From Terriglobus sp965198455 (GTDB lineage: Bacteria; Acidobacteriota; Terriglobia; Terriglobales; Acidobacteriaceae), in contig CBDAPM010000003.1 in the NCBI GenBank assembly GCA_965198455.1, forward strand, positions 3,410,001 through 3,474,000: a stretch of DNA of 64,000 nucleotides, written 5' to 3'. Positions 8,591 to 18,017 of the stretch are shown here, one piece after another (position 1 is the first letter of the stretch; every line of letters starts with the position of its first letter). The notes beneath the pieces were generated by a model. The model did no database searches. It was not told where the DNA came from and saw only the letters and a list, made by a program, of their open reading frames with translations. The translations under genes were made by a program, and so were the position numbers.

Positions 8591-8634
8591 CCCAAAATGA
8601 TACTGGTATGGACGCGGTACCGCTATGATTACGT

Positions 8635-9522
8635 ATGCCGTCGTTTGGAAACGCACACCGTGTGCTAACGCGCCGCCGCTTTCTTGCAGGCGCGGCTGTT
8701 ACGGCAGCGGCGCTGAGCCTGTACTCCGGGGAGTTGGAGCGGCATGCGCTGACGACGGTGCACCGAACCGTCAGAATCCGAAACCTGCCAACGCCGTTCC
8801 ACGGCTTCACCATCGCGCAGTTGAGCGACTTCCACTACCGCGACTTCAACGAGCCGTACTTCATGGAGCATGCTGTGCACGCCGTAAACCGGTTGAATCC
8901 GGATATGGTGGCATTGACCGGCGACTTCATCACGGCGCACCGCATTCCCGACTCAGCAGGCATGGACAGCGAGAAGATGCGCATTGAAGATGCCAACGAT
9001 TGCGCGGCAATTCTGCAGGGTTTGACCTGTCCCATGCGCTTTTGCTCCCTGGGTAATCACGATGCGTATTCGACCAAGGGAGTATTGGCTGCGCTGCGCG
9101 CCAACCATCTGGACCCGCTGTACAACGACCACTTTGCCATTGACCGAGGAGGCGACCGCCTGTGGGTCGCGGGGCTGGCAGATGCCTATTTCGACGTTCC
9201 GAACCTTGCGACCGCGCTGCCGAAGCGAAAGGAAAATGAGCCGATCGTGCTGCTCGGGCATGAGCCTGATTTTGCGGATACAGTGGCGAACTACAGCCCT
9301 GTGGACCTGATGCTGGCGGGACATACCCACGGAGGCCAGATACGTGTCCCGCTGATGCCTGCGATGTTTTTGCCGGCAATGGGTGTGAACTATGTGAGCG
9401 GGTTGTTCCAGATTCACAATGGCATGCAGCTCTATGTCAACCGAGGCCTGGGCACCATGCACCTGCCTTTCCGGCTGAACTGCCCACCGGAACTGACACT
9501 GTTTACGCTGCAACCGGCGTGA
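8635..9522 (+). CDS. Tat-exported metallophosphoesterase (YkuE-like)
   Basis: 295 residues. The N-terminus has a twin-arginine signal (TRRRFLAGAAVTAAAL, about residues 12-27), so it should be exported folded. The calcineurin-type metal-site motifs are all present in order: DFHYRDF (DxH), LTGDF (GD), LGNHDAY (GNHD), LLGHEPDF and AGHTHGG (GHxH). YkuE-like members act on UDP-activated sugars or lipids at the envelope, but the substrate here is not determined. It is divergent from pepP with 44 bases between starts, and converges on the HTH gene with a 3-base gap. Confidence 0.88.
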   Translation: MPSFGNAHRVLTRRRFLAGAAVTAAALSLYSGELERHALTTVHRTVRIRNLPTPFHGFTIAQLSDFHYRDFNEPYFMEHAVHAVNRLNPDMVALTGDFITAHRIPDSAGMDSEKMRIEDANDCAAILQGLTCPMRFCSLGNHDAYSTKGVLAALRANHLDPLYNDHFAIDRGGDRLWVAGLADAYFDVPNLATALPKRKENEPIVLLGHEPDFADTVANYSPVDLMLAGHTHGGQIRVPLMPAMFLPAMGVNYVSGLFQIHNGMQLYVNRGLGTMHLPFRLNCPPELTLFTLQPA

Positions 9523-9525
9523 GTG

Positions 9526-9777
9526 TCATTTAGCGGGGCGAACCGGCTTTTTGGTACGCGGCTTAACCTCTTCAAGCGCCGGAGCTACGCCGGACTGGCG
9601 GTCCATCCAGCTATCGAGCAGGCTTTTTTTGAAGCGCCAGCGATTACCAAGTTTGAATGCGGGGACGAAGCCCTCGGAGGCGTAGCGGTAAAGGGTGTCG
9701 CTGCTGATGCCGAGGTAACCGGCGGCCTGCCGAATGTCCATGACTTCGCGCAACGTCGTCTCTGCAGCACTTCGCAT
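9526..9777 (-). CDS. Small helix-turn-helix (excisionase/MerR-type) DNA-binding protein
   Basis: 83 residues. Residues about 13-60 form an HTH_17-type domain: MDIRQAAGYLGISSDTLYRY, followed by the wing GNRWRFKKSLLDSWM, and a basic tail (RTKKPVRPAK). ATG 9777 is chosen over the upstream ATG 9873 because AGGA lies about 11 bases before it and the region before shows no homology. Such proteins are phage excisionases, toxin-antitoxin partners or orphan regulators; with no integrase or partner nearby this one looks like an orphan regulator. Confidence 0.8.
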   Translation of the reverse strand: MRSAAETTLREVMDIRQAAGYLGISSDTLYRYASEGFVPAFKLGNRWRFKKSLLDSWMDRQSGVAPALEEVKPRTKKPVRPAK

Positions 9778-9940
9778 AAAAGCAGTTCCTGTGTGCGCGG
9801 ATGGTTGTGTGATGGTGATTGGGATCTCCGTGCGAGTGCTATCCCGACACCCACACTTGTACCGCTTTTCCACTCCGCGGACAAGGGAATTATGGTGCCT
9901 GGCGGTATGGAAGGTCTGAGGACCTCACAGAGTGTCCGGT

Positions 9941-10738
9941 CTACGGCAGATAGTAGAACGGATTGGGCAGCTTGACACTGTGGAGCGCAAGTGGCTGTCC
10001 TTGGAGATCGCTCCACTGGTCGCCCATGTTCAGCAGCAGCGTGTAACCATCCGCGGCGATCCGGGCGCGCTCGGCTGACTTGTAGTCGGCGGTGGAGCGG
10101 CTTGCGTCAGACGGCTGCTTCATAGCCAGATGCTTCCAGTTGGCGTACCCGGCAGAGCGGAGGTTGCGCTCGGTGGCTTCGCGCTGTGACTCAGGGCGCC
10201 CTGTTATGAAGAAGATAGCGACGCCGAGGGAGTGCGCGCGGTTGACGAGAGCGACAGTGCCGGAGATAGGAATGGATGCGGCCTGCGACACGATCCACGC
10301 TTCAAAGCGATCTGGGATATAGCCGAAATCTTCCTGCACCTCTTCGCAATAGCTGGACAAGGAAGTCTCATCAATGTCCAAAATCAGAGCCTTTTTTTGC
10401 TGTTTTGGAGCGCTTTTTGCAGCGTTTTCGAGCAGTTCTGCAGCACGTTTTGTCTGCGCGTCGAGATCGGCCCAATAACAGCCGTTGGTACCCACGCAGT
10501 CCGCATAGTCGCGTACCTGATAGCGAAGGACACCCATGTTGTCGACGGGCTCCGGCAGGGCGATTACGGTTGGGTCGGCGGTTCCCTGCTCCTGCGTTTG
10601 CAGGATTTGCGCTGGCGACGGGTGTGACGTGGGCTTACGAAGCGCAATACATGCGGGTGGACCAAGATGATCGGGTCCGGGCGCCTGCGCCGTTGCTATC
10701 GACGCGGCGAGCAGCAGGAGGATGGCGAGTCGCTTCAT
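9941..10738 (-). CDS. Exported HAD-family acid phosphatase
   Basis: 265 residues with a signal peptide (KRLAILLLLAASIATAQA, about 2-19). The HAD acid phosphatase motifs are visible: LDIDETSL (nucleophile Asp and general acid Asp, about 119-126), FITGRPE (motif II) and NMGDQWSDL (motif IV). It should hydrolyse phosphomonoesters in the periplasm, in the class B / survival-protein-like acid phosphatase group. Its ATG overlaps the stop of the preceding acyl-CoA synthetase gene (ATGA at 10735-10738), implying translational coupling although the two functions have no obvious link. Confidence 0.88.
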   Translation of the reverse strand: MKRLAILLLLAASIATAQAPGPDHLGPPACIALRKPTSHPSPAQILQTQEQGTADPTVIALPEPVDNMGVLRYQVRDYADCVGTNGCYWADLDAQTKRAAELLENAAKSAPKQQKKALILDIDETSLSSYCEEVQEDFGYIPDRFEAWIVSQAASIPISGTVALVNRAHSLGVAIFFITGRPESQREATERNLRSAGYANWKHLAMKQPSDASRSTADYKSAERARIAADGYTLLLNMGDQWSDLQGQPLALHSVKLPNPFYYLP

Positions 10739-12495
10739 TCTGCGTCTGCTCCGCTATAGAGGGCTTCGATTTCGCCTGCGTATTTTTGGGCGACAATGCG
10801 GCGCTTGAGCTTGAGGCTTGGCGTCATTTCGCCGCTCTCGACGGTCCACTCGTCGGGTACGAGGCGGAAGCGCTTGACCTTCTCCCAGGGTGAGGCGTCG
10901 GCGTTGACGCGATCGAACTCCCCCTGGTAGCGAGCGATCACTTTGGGGTCGCGTACGAGAGCGGCGTGGTCTGCGGTGGCAATGCCCGCGGTCTTGGCCC
11001 AGTCTTCGAGCGCGGAGAAGTTAGGCGAGACGATGGCGGTGATGTACTTGCGGTTGTCACCCTGGAGCGCGGCGAAGCCGATGAGCGGTGAGACTTTGAG
11101 CTTGTTTTCGATGGGCTGCGGTGCGACCAGCTTGCCGCCGATCGTCTTGAGGAGTTCCTTCTTGCGGTCGGTGATGCTGAGGAAGCCTTCGGCGTCGATG
11201 TTGCCGATGTCGCCGGTTTTGAACCAGTCGCCGTCCATGACGTCGGCGGTTTGCTGCGGTTTATTCCAGTAGCCCTTGAAGATGCTGGGGCCGCGGACTT
11301 CGAGCTCGCCATCATCGGCGAAGCGGACGTCGAGGTTGGCGAGCTTGGGGCCGATTGTGCCGAGCTTATTTTTGCCCCAGAAGTTTACGGCGATAACGGG
11401 CGAGGTTTCCGTGAGGCCGTAGCCTTCGAAGATGGGGATGCCGGCGTCTGCAAACCACTTTGCGAGATCGATGCCGAGTGGCGCGCCGCCTGCAACGAAT
11501 ACTTTGACGCGGCCTCCGAAGGCCTCGCGCAATTTGCTGTAGACGAGCTTGTTGGCGATCTTCCAGGCGAGCGAGGACGGGACGCCCTGCGACTGTGCGA
11601 CGGTGTTCCGGTGCTTGCTGCCTGTTTTGATAGCCCAGGCGAAGATTTTTGCTTTGAGACCACCGGCCTTTATTGCCCTGCCCTCTGCCGACTGGCGCAC
11701 ACGCTCGTAGACGCGTGGGACCGCAACGAAGATGGTGGGCTTTACGACGGCCATGGCTGGGAGAACGCGCTCGGGCCGGCCAACGTAGGCGAGCGTGACA
11801 TTTTCGGCGTAGAAGAGGTAGTCGATATGCCGGGCGGTGACGTGCGAGAGCGGCAGGAACGAGACCATGAGGTCGTCTGTGCCGAACTTGAACAGCTCCG
11901 TCGTCATCGAAAGGTTGGAGGCGATGTTGCCGTGCGTGAGGACGACACCTTTGGCGTCTCCGGTGGTGCCGGAGGTGTAGATGATGGTGGCGATGTCTTC
12001 CGGCTGGATCGCACGGAGCTGCTCGTCGAAGGCGACGTCGCGGGTGGAGAGTTCCTCACCGGACGTGATGGAGGCAAACGGGATGCCCTCGTCCGCTTGG
12101 TCCATGACGACTACGGTTGCGACAACGCCTGTAGCGAGGACTTTTTTTGCGAGCTCGGCGCTGGAGACGAACGCGATCGTCGCGCCGCTGTCGCGGAGTT
12201 GCGCGGCGGTCTGGTCGGGCGTGAGCGTTGGGAACATGGGAACGTCGACCAGGCCCGTGGCGAGGCACGCGAAGTCCACGACGGCCCACTCCCAGCGGTT
12301 CTCCGCGATGAGTGCGACGCGGTCGCCCTTGGCGATGCCGCGCGCGCTGAGCCATGCCGCGAGGCGCTGCGTGCGCCAGTAGAGGGCGTCGCAGGAGATG
12401 GGCTGCCACTGGTCGCCGGCTTGCGTGAGGATAGCGCGGGCCGTGCCGCCGGAGGTGGCGTTGAGGAAGACGTCGTTCAGCGTACGCAATTGCAT
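10735..12495 (-). CDS. Long-chain-fatty-acid--CoA ligase (AMP-forming)
   Basis: 586 residues, FadD15/long-chain acyl-CoA synthetase type. Adenylate-forming motifs: YTSGTTGDAKG (173-183, ATP phosphate loop), LPLSHVTARH, EGYGLTETSP (adenine/acyl binding), GDIGNIDAEG and the hinge DRKKELLKT with the following Gly-Gly-Lys. It activates fatty acids to acyl-CoA for lipid synthesis or degradation, at the inner face of the membrane. The acid phosphatase gene overlaps its 3' end by 4 bases; a dispersed repeat lies upstream. Confidence 0.93.
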   Translation of the reverse strand: MQLRTLNDVFLNATSGGTARAILTQAGDQWQPISCDALYWRTQRLAAWLSARGIAKGDRVALIAENRWEWAVVDFACLATGLVDVPMFPTLTPDQTAAQLRDSGATIAFVSSAELAKKVLATGVVATVVVMDQADEGIPFASITSGEELSTRDVAFDEQLRAIQPEDIATIIYTSGTTGDAKGVVLTHGNIASNLSMTTELFKFGTDDLMVSFLPLSHVTARHIDYLFYAENVTLAYVGRPERVLPAMAVVKPTIFVAVPRVYERVRQSAEGRAIKAGGLKAKIFAWAIKTGSKHRNTVAQSQGVPSSLAWKIANKLVYSKLREAFGGRVKVFVAGGAPLGIDLAKWFADAGIPIFEGYGLTETSPVIAVNFWGKNKLGTIGPKLANLDVRFADDGELEVRGPSIFKGYWNKPQQTADVMDGDWFKTGDIGNIDAEGFLSITDRKKELLKTIGGKLVAPQPIENKLKVSPLIGFAALQGDNRKYITAIVSPNFSALEDWAKTAGIATADHAALVRDPKVIARYQGEFDRVNADASPWEKVKRFRLVPDEWTVESGEMTPSLKLKRRIVAQKYAGEIEALYSGADAE

Positions 12496-12554
12496 GGGTT
12501 CCTCGTGTGGCGTATTGCCCCAGAGAATCGTACATCGGATGGTTGCGGAAGAAG

Positions 12555-12600
12555 TAAAGGCAGAACGCGAAGGGCGCTAAGGGTTCGCGCTTTGCGCGAA
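12555..12600 (+). repeat. Dispersed AAGG-core repeat, copy 4
   Basis: Reads AAAGGCAGAACGCGAAGGG, then CGCTAAGGG and TTCGCGC. The first two AAGG cores are 9 bases apart as in the other copies; the right half is diverged. It lies in the 167-base gap between gltB and the acyl-CoA ligase gene. Confidence 0.65.
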
Positions 12601-12662
12601 TGTCCCACCCATGCGCGTACAGCACGCATGGACGGGGCACACGGTTTATCGGTACGCTGCCT

Positions 12663-15600
12663 TTAGGCCTGCGGGATTGGGACCATGCGGACGAAGTGCT
12701 GCGAGGATGAAGGCCAGTCCGCAAGGATGTGCTGTGCCAGCGAGCTTTCGCTGCGGGCGGCGTGCTCTTCCAGCAGCGTGCGGAGTTCGGTTTGCGTGGC
12801 TTCGTCTACGGCGGCAAAGTTTGTGGCTGAGAGGAAGTCGGTGTGGAAGCGGCCGCCGGAGACGACTGCGCCGGCCTCGTCGTAGATCCATGCGGTGCCG
12901 CCGGTCATACCTGCGCCGAAGTTGAGGCCGATGGGGCCGAGCACAACCGCGGTGCCGCCGGTCATGTACTCGCAGCCGTGGTCGCCGATGCCTTCAACGA
13001 CGGCGGTTGCGCCGGAGTTACGGACGGCGAAGCGCTCGCCTGCGCGGCCCGCGGCGAAGAGCTTGCCGGCGGTTGCGCCGTAGAGTGCAACGTTGCCGAG
13101 GATGACGTGCTGGCCGCTTTCCTGCCTGGCGAGGCCACGTGCGCGGAGGACGAGTTCACCGCCGCTGAGGCCCTTACCGACGAAGTCGTTGGCTTGGCCG
13201 GTGAGGATGAGGTGCATGCCGGTGACGGCGAAGGCGCCGAAGCTTTGGCCGGCGGTGCCGTCGAAGCGGAGCGTGACTTCCGGTGTAGGCATCGGCGATT
13301 CGGCTTTGGCGTGCAGCACGGCGATTTCGCCTGCGATGCGCGCTCCGACGGCACGGTCGCGATTGGCGATGTGGCTGGTAATTTCGTATGGCTTGCCTGC
13401 GGCGACTGCGGCAACAGCGGGTTCGACCCACTCTTCGTCGAGTGCGGGCTTGCTCTCTGGACGGTCGTTGCGGCTGCCTGCCCAGCGATAGTGGGTGCCT
13501 TCGGGGCGAGCGAGCATGCGAGTGAGGTCGAGGCCGCCTTCAGAACGTACCTGCTCCAGCAGGTCGACGCGGCCGATGGCATCTTCGATGGAGGCCAGGC
13601 CGTAGCGAGCGAGCATGGATTGGAGGTCGGCTGCGAGCTGATCGAAGAAGCGGACGACGTGCTCAGGCTTGCCGCGGAAGCGCGCACGCAATTCAGGCTT
13701 TTGCGTGGCGATGCCCGTGGGACAGGTGTTGAGGTGACACTGCCGGGCCATGTCGCAGCCGAGCACAACGAGGACGGCGGTGCCGAAGGCGTATTCGTCT
13801 GCACCGAGCAGGGCGGCGATAAGGATGTCGCGGGCGGTGGATAGGCCGCCGTCCGTGCGAAGGCGGACGCGTCCGCGCATGCCGTTGGCGACGAGCGTCT
13901 GCTGGGCCTCGGCAAGGCCAAGCTCCCAGGGATTGCCCGCGTATTTGATCGACGAGAGTGCAGCTGCGCCGGTGCCGCCGACGTTACCGGCGATGACCAC
14001 GTAGTCCGCGTAGGCCTTGGCAACGCCTGCAGCGACCGTGCCTACGCCGCAGCTTGAGACCAGCTTGACGCCGACGGCAGCGCGCTTGTTGACACGCTTG
14101 AGGTCGTGGATGAGCTCGGCGAGATCTTCAATGGAGTAGATGTCGTGGTGCGGCGGCGGCGAGATGAGCGGGACGCCGGGCTGTGCGTAACGCAGGCGTG
14201 CGATGAGGCCAGTGACTTTGTGGCCGGGGAGTTGGCCGCCCTCGCCGGGCTTGGCGCCCTGGGCTACCTTGATCTCGATCTCTTCGGCATGCGCGAGGTA
14301 CTCGGCGGTGACGCCGAAGCGGCCGCTGGCGACCTGCTTGATCTTGTTGTTGAGGTAGGCATGCACCGCGGGCGCTTCCACCATGGGCTCGGCGACTGCC
14401 ACGCCGCCGGTGGAGGGCTTGTTGACGAAGGAGGCTGCGTCACCGGGCTGCGGCACGCGGCGGTTGCCCGGATGCGGGCGGTAGACGTCGGAGTCTTCCC
14501 CGCCCTCGCCCGTGTTGCTCTTGCCGCCGATGGTGTTCATGGCGATGGTGACGGTGGTGTGTGCTTCCGGGCTGAGGGAGCCGAGCGACATGGCAGAAGC
14601 GATGAAGCGCTTCATCAGCGCCTTAGGCTGCTCGACGGCGTCAAGCGATAGCTCGTGGCCTGCGGGGCGGATTTCAAGGAGTTCGCGGAGGAGCGTGGGC
14701 GAGTCCTTTGTCGAGACGGTGCTGGAGTAGATCTGAAAGGCTTTTGCGGGGTCTTCCGGCAAGGCCACGTTGCGTGCGCTGCCGACGACGGATTGCAGCG
14801 CCTTGACGTGTGAGGGCGCCCAGGCGTGCGGCTCGGAGATGTCGGCCTTGCGGAACTTGACCCAGCCGTAGTCGGGCAGGTCGACTTTGGCCTGGAGCTC
14901 ATCGCTGACGGGTGCTCCCCAGAGCTGGCGGATGCCGTGCTCGATCTCCGCGAAGCCGACGCCGCCGATGGGCGAAGGAGTCTTGGGGAAACATCGTGCG
15001 ACGACCTCGTTGCTGAGGCCGAGGATGTCGAATGGATACATGCCTCGGTAGCTGTCGACGACGCTAACGCCCATCTTGGACATGATCTTTGCAAGGCCTG
15101 CGTCGAAGGCCTTAAGCATCCTGGTTTCAGGGATTTTGGGGTCGTTGTCGGGGCCTGCAAAGGTGCGTGCGGTTTCAAGCGCGAGCCATGGGCAGACCGC
15201 GCCTGCGCCGTAGCCGATGAGGACGGCCGCGTGGTGCACGTCGCGGACATCGCCCGCTTCTACGGCAATGCCGGTTTTTGTGCGAAGGCCTGCCTTGACG
15301 AGTGCGAGGTTGACCGCGCTGACGGCGATGGCCATGGGGATGGGCAGCTGCTCAGGGTCTGCATTTCGATCGCTTAAGAGCAGGATTTCGACGCCTTTTT
15401 GGACCAATTCGACAGCATTTGTGCACAATGCGTCGATGCCCGTTTCGAGCGAGAAGCGTGAGGCGAAGACGCACTTGAGTTCGCGCATGCGGAGGGTGTC
15501 GCTGTGCGGGTAGCGCCCCTGGCGGAGGGATTCGAGCTTGCCGATGGAGAGGAACGGAGATTGCAGGGACATGCCCTGCAGGGATGCCTGCTTGTCGAGC

Positions 15601-17237
15601 ATGTGCGACCACGGACCCAGACGCGTATGCAGCGAGACGACGATGGCTTCGCGCAGCGGGTCGATGGCGGGGTTAGTGACCTGGGCGAAGCGCTGGCGGA
15701 AGTAGGCGTAGACAGGCCGTGGAGCGCGTGCGAGGAAGGCGAGCGGAGCGTCGTCTCCCATGGACCACACGGCGTCCTTGCCATCGGCTCCCATGGGCTT
15801 CAGCACCATGTTGACGTCTTCCTTGGTGTAGCCGAAGTTGCGCTGGGCGCGGGCGACGGCTTCGAAGTCGGTGGGCGGCAGATCGACCCACTCGGCGTTG
15901 ATGGTGGTGTCGTCGACGAGCGCGGCGTACGTGCCGTCGGCGTCGAAGAGTTCCAGCAGGTCGTCATTTTCGTAAATCGTTTGTTCCTGCAGATCGACCA
16001 CAAGCATCTGGCCGGGACCGAGGCGGCCGCTGTGGACTACCGTGTCAGGGTCGAGGTCGACCAAGCCTGCTTCAGAGCCGGCGACGACGAGGCCATCCTG
16101 CGTGATGGCGAAGCGGCTCGGGCGGAGGCCGTTGCGGTCGAGCGCGGCGCCCACGTAGCGGCCGTCGGTGAAGCCGAGCGCGGCGGGGCCGTCCCACGGC
16201 TCCATTACGTCGCGATGGTACTTGAGGAAGTCCGATGGACGGCTGGGAACGGCGGGCGGCAGCAGGACACGGATGGCTTCGGCAATGGTGCGGCCGTTGT
16301 GCGTGAGCAGCTCCACGGTCTCGTCGAGCGAGGTGGAGTCGGTGCCGTCGGCGGTGAGGATCGGCATGCACTCCGCAGGGAGCGTGCTGTAGCGCGCTTC
16401 CATGCGGGCGCGATTGCCCCAGACGGTGTTGATTTCGCCGTTATGGGCAAGAGTGCGGCCGGGCTGCGCACGGTGCCATGCGGGCGTGGTGTTCGTAGCG
16501 TAGCGCTGGTGAAAGAGCGTGAAGGGCGTGACGAAGGTTTCGTCCTGGAGGTCGGGGTAGAACTCCGGCAGCAGACGGCCGATGCACATGGACTTGTAGA
16601 CGATGGTCTTCGTCGAGAGCGAGGCGATGTAGCCGGTGGTCTCGCCGGCTTCCAGGCGGCGCTCGAAGGCCTTGCGGGCAAGGTAGAGCGGGCGCTCGAT
16701 GTCGCCTTCGCCGGTGATGAGGGCGTGGCGGATCTGGGGCATGGTGCCGAGGGCGATTTCGCCGAGAACTTCCGGTCGAACGGGGACGTCTCGCCAGCCG
16801 AGGAGTGTCAGGTTCTGTTCGGTGAGGCAGGCTTCGAGGACGGCGCAGGTTGGCGCACCAGTCTCACGCACAAAGACGACGCCGACACCGAGCGGTTTCG
16901 AATCGTCGAGCGTGATGCCGGTTTCGCGCAGCAACAGGGCGCGCGGTACTGCGGACATGATGCCGACGCCGTCGGAGCTTTTACCGTCCGCGGCGACGGC
17001 GCCGCGGTGGGCAAGGCGTGCGAGCGCGGTGAGAGCGTCGGTAAGCACAGTGTGCGAAGCAAGATTTTTCGAGGATGCAACAAAGCCGACGCCGCAGGAG
17101 TCGTGATCAAAACGCGGGTCTATAAGAGAACGCGTGGGAAGAGAGCGCGCGGGCAACGAACGCACAGGGAGGGTGCGCGCGGCCGGCGAGAGAGCGCAGT
17201 CACCCTCGGAACGGGAGGTGTTCAAACACTGTTCCAT
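12663..17237 (-). CDS. gltB: Glutamate synthase large (alpha) subunit
   Basis: 1524 residues, full length. Makes two glutamates from glutamine and 2-oxoglutarate. The class II amidotransferase nucleophile Cys is residue 48 (DHDSCGVGF), so about 47 residues are expected to be removed as a propeptide. That propeptide has a five-residue repeat, three times LPxRS. Downstream are the central domain, the FMN domain (EGGEDSDVYRP, KPGEGGQLPG), the cysteine cluster QCHLNTCPTG for 3Fe-4S, and the C-terminal GxGxG helix domain (GGTAVVLGPIGLNFGAGMTG). No gltD small subunit is nearby; it may be elsewhere, or electrons may come from ferredoxin. Divergent from argR. Confidence 0.96.
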   Translation of the reverse strand: MEQCLNTSRSEGDCALSPAARTLPVRSLPARSLPTRSLIDPRFDHDSCGVGFVASSKNLASHTVLTDALTALARLAHRGAVAADGKSSDGVGIMSAVPRALLLRETGITLDDSKPLGVGVVFVRETGAPTCAVLEACLTEQNLTLLGWRDVPVRPEVLGEIALGTMPQIRHALITGEGDIERPLYLARKAFERRLEAGETTGYIASLSTKTIVYKSMCIGRLLPEFYPDLQDETFVTPFTLFHQRYATNTTPAWHRAQPGRTLAHNGEINTVWGNRARMEARYSTLPAECMPILTADGTDSTSLDETVELLTHNGRTIAEAIRVLLPPAVPSRPSDFLKYHRDVMEPWDGPAALGFTDGRYVGAALDRNGLRPSRFAITQDGLVVAGSEAGLVDLDPDTVVHSGRLGPGQMLVVDLQEQTIYENDDLLELFDADGTYAALVDDTTINAEWVDLPPTDFEAVARAQRNFGYTKEDVNMVLKPMGADGKDAVWSMGDDAPLAFLARAPRPVYAYFRQRFAQVTNPAIDPLREAIVVSLHTRLGPWSHMLDKQASLQGMSLQSPFLSIGKLESLRQGRYPHSDTLRMRELKCVFASRFSLETGIDALCTNAVELVQKGVEILLLSDRNADPEQLPIPMAIAVSAVNLALVKAGLRTKTGIAVEAGDVRDVHHAAVLIGYGAGAVCPWLALETARTFAGPDNDPKIPETRMLKAFDAGLAKIMSKMGVSVVDSYRGMYPFDILGLSNEVVARCFPKTPSPIGGVGFAEIEHGIRQLWGAPVSDELQAKVDLPDYGWVKFRKADISEPHAWAPSHVKALQSVVGSARNVALPEDPAKAFQIYSSTVSTKDSPTLLRELLEIRPAGHELSLDAVEQPKALMKRFIASAMSLGSLSPEAHTTVTIAMNTIGGKSNTGEGGEDSDVYRPHPGNRRVPQPGDAASFVNKPSTGGVAVAEPMVEAPAVHAYLNNKIKQVASGRFGVTAEYLAHAEEIEIKVAQGAKPGEGGQLPGHKVTGLIARLRYAQPGVPLISPPPHHDIYSIEDLAELIHDLKRVNKRAAVGVKLVSSCGVGTVAAGVAKAYADYVVIAGNVGGTGAAALSSIKYAGNPWELGLAEAQQTLVANGMRGRVRLRTDGGLSTARDILIAALLGADEYAFGTAVLVVLGCDMARQCHLNTCPTGIATQKPELRARFRGKPEHVVRFFDQLAADLQSMLARYGLASIEDAIGRVDLLEQVRSEGGLDLTRMLARPEGTHYRWAGSRNDRPESKPALDEEWVEPAVAAVAAGKPYEITSHIANRDRAVGARIAGEIAVLHAKAESPMPTPEVTLRFDGTAGQSFGAFAVTGMHLILTGQANDFVGKGLSGGELVLRARGLARQESGQHVILGNVALYGATAGKLFAAGRAGERFAVRNSGATAVVEGIGDHGCEYMTGGTAVVLGPIGLNFGAGMTGGTAWIYDEAGAVVSGGRFHTDFLSATNFAAVDEATQTELRTLLEEHAARSESSLAQHILADWPSSSQHFVRMVPIPQA

Positions 17238-17375
17238 AGCTCATCCTACTGCGCGTACACGGCGGACTGGCGTGCGGCGCTGGACTTTCCGTGAAGTTGC
17301 CTAACTAACTTACCCCAAGTACTACGCGGCGTGCGAAGCGGAGGCTGCGACAGGATGAAGAAATGAGACAGCCGC

Positions 17376-17426
17376 TTGACGCCAGCCCGCTGTATATTTA
17401 TACAAGATAATGTATGAATATGCATC
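17376..17426 (+). promoter_or_regulatory. Sigma70-type promoter overlapped by two tandem ARG-box-like sites (argR cluster)
   Basis: TTGACG (17376-17381) and TATACA (17399-17404) are spaced 17 bases, a near-consensus sigma70 promoter with transcription expected from about 17411. TGTATATTTATACA (17391-17404) and TGTATGAATATGCA (17411-17424) are AT-rich near-palindromes whose starts are 20 bases apart, about two helical turns, the arrangement of paired ARG boxes bound by the ArgR hexamer. They cover the -10 and the start site, so arginine-bound ArgR would block transcription. The leader to argR is about 165 bases. The divergent gltB lies 139 bases on the other side. Confidence 0.75.
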
Positions 17427-17576
17427 GGCTCTATGGCCAGGTGCATCTCTTCCTTGTGGCAGCCTGCCGCGGCACTCCGCGCCGTCACTGCCTAGAATCA
17501 CGATACGCTTCCGCCCCCACCACAGGTCAACGGAATACAAACGCAGCCGCACTCCGTGTCACGGGTACTTTGACGC

Positions 17577-18017
17577 ATGAAACAGCAACGCCATTCCGCG
17601 ATTCGCGAGCTCCTGGTTTCGACCAGCGTGTTGTCGCAGGATGAGTTGCGGAAGAAGCTGGCCAAGCGCGGATTTTCTGTGACCCAGGCGACGCTGTCAC
17701 GCGATATTCACGAGCTGCACGTCATGAAGGGGCCAAACGGGTATTCGTTGCCGGAGAATGGCAACGGCGACGATGACGGCATGCCGGGTATCCGTGAGAT
17801 TTTGTCGAGCTTTGGCCTTGAGGTAAAGCAGGCGCAGAATCTGCTGGTGGTGATTACGACGACGGGCGCGGCGCAGCCGGTTGCGGCTACGCTGGACTAC
17901 GAGGATTGGCCGGAGGTGATGGGCACCATCGCCGGCGACGATACGGTGCTGGTGATTTGCGCCGACGCGAAACAGGCCGCGACACTGAGGGCGCGGATGG
18001 AAGGTTTGCTGGGCTGA
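17577..18017 (+). CDS. argR: Arginine repressor
   Basis: 146 residues, the normal size. The N-terminal winged helix-turn-helix (LSQDELRKKLAKRGFSVTQA then TLSRDIHEL, about 19-47) binds ARG boxes; the C-terminal oligomerisation and arginine-binding domain includes MGTIAGDDTVLVI with the Asp-Asp pair that contacts arginine. It senses arginine and represses biosynthesis. It is the first gene of the arginine cluster, downstream of two ARG-box-like sites, so it is probably autoregulated. Its TGA overlaps the argC ATG by one base. Confidence 0.95.
   Translation: MKQQRHSAIRELLVSTSVLSQDELRKKLAKRGFSVTQATLSRDIHELHVMKGPNGYSLPENGNGDDDGMPGIREILSSFGLEVKQAQNLLVVITTTGAAQPVAATLDYEDWPEVMGTIAGDDTVLVICADAKQAATLRARMEGLLG

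Noticed and set aside
12843..17294. Long open frames antisense to gltB, including one of about 596 codons at 15504-17294 on the plus strand
   Set aside because: They mirror the GC-rich third-position bias of gltB, have low-complexity Glu/Asp/Gly/Arg composition and no motifs; the gltB frame has clear family homology throughout.
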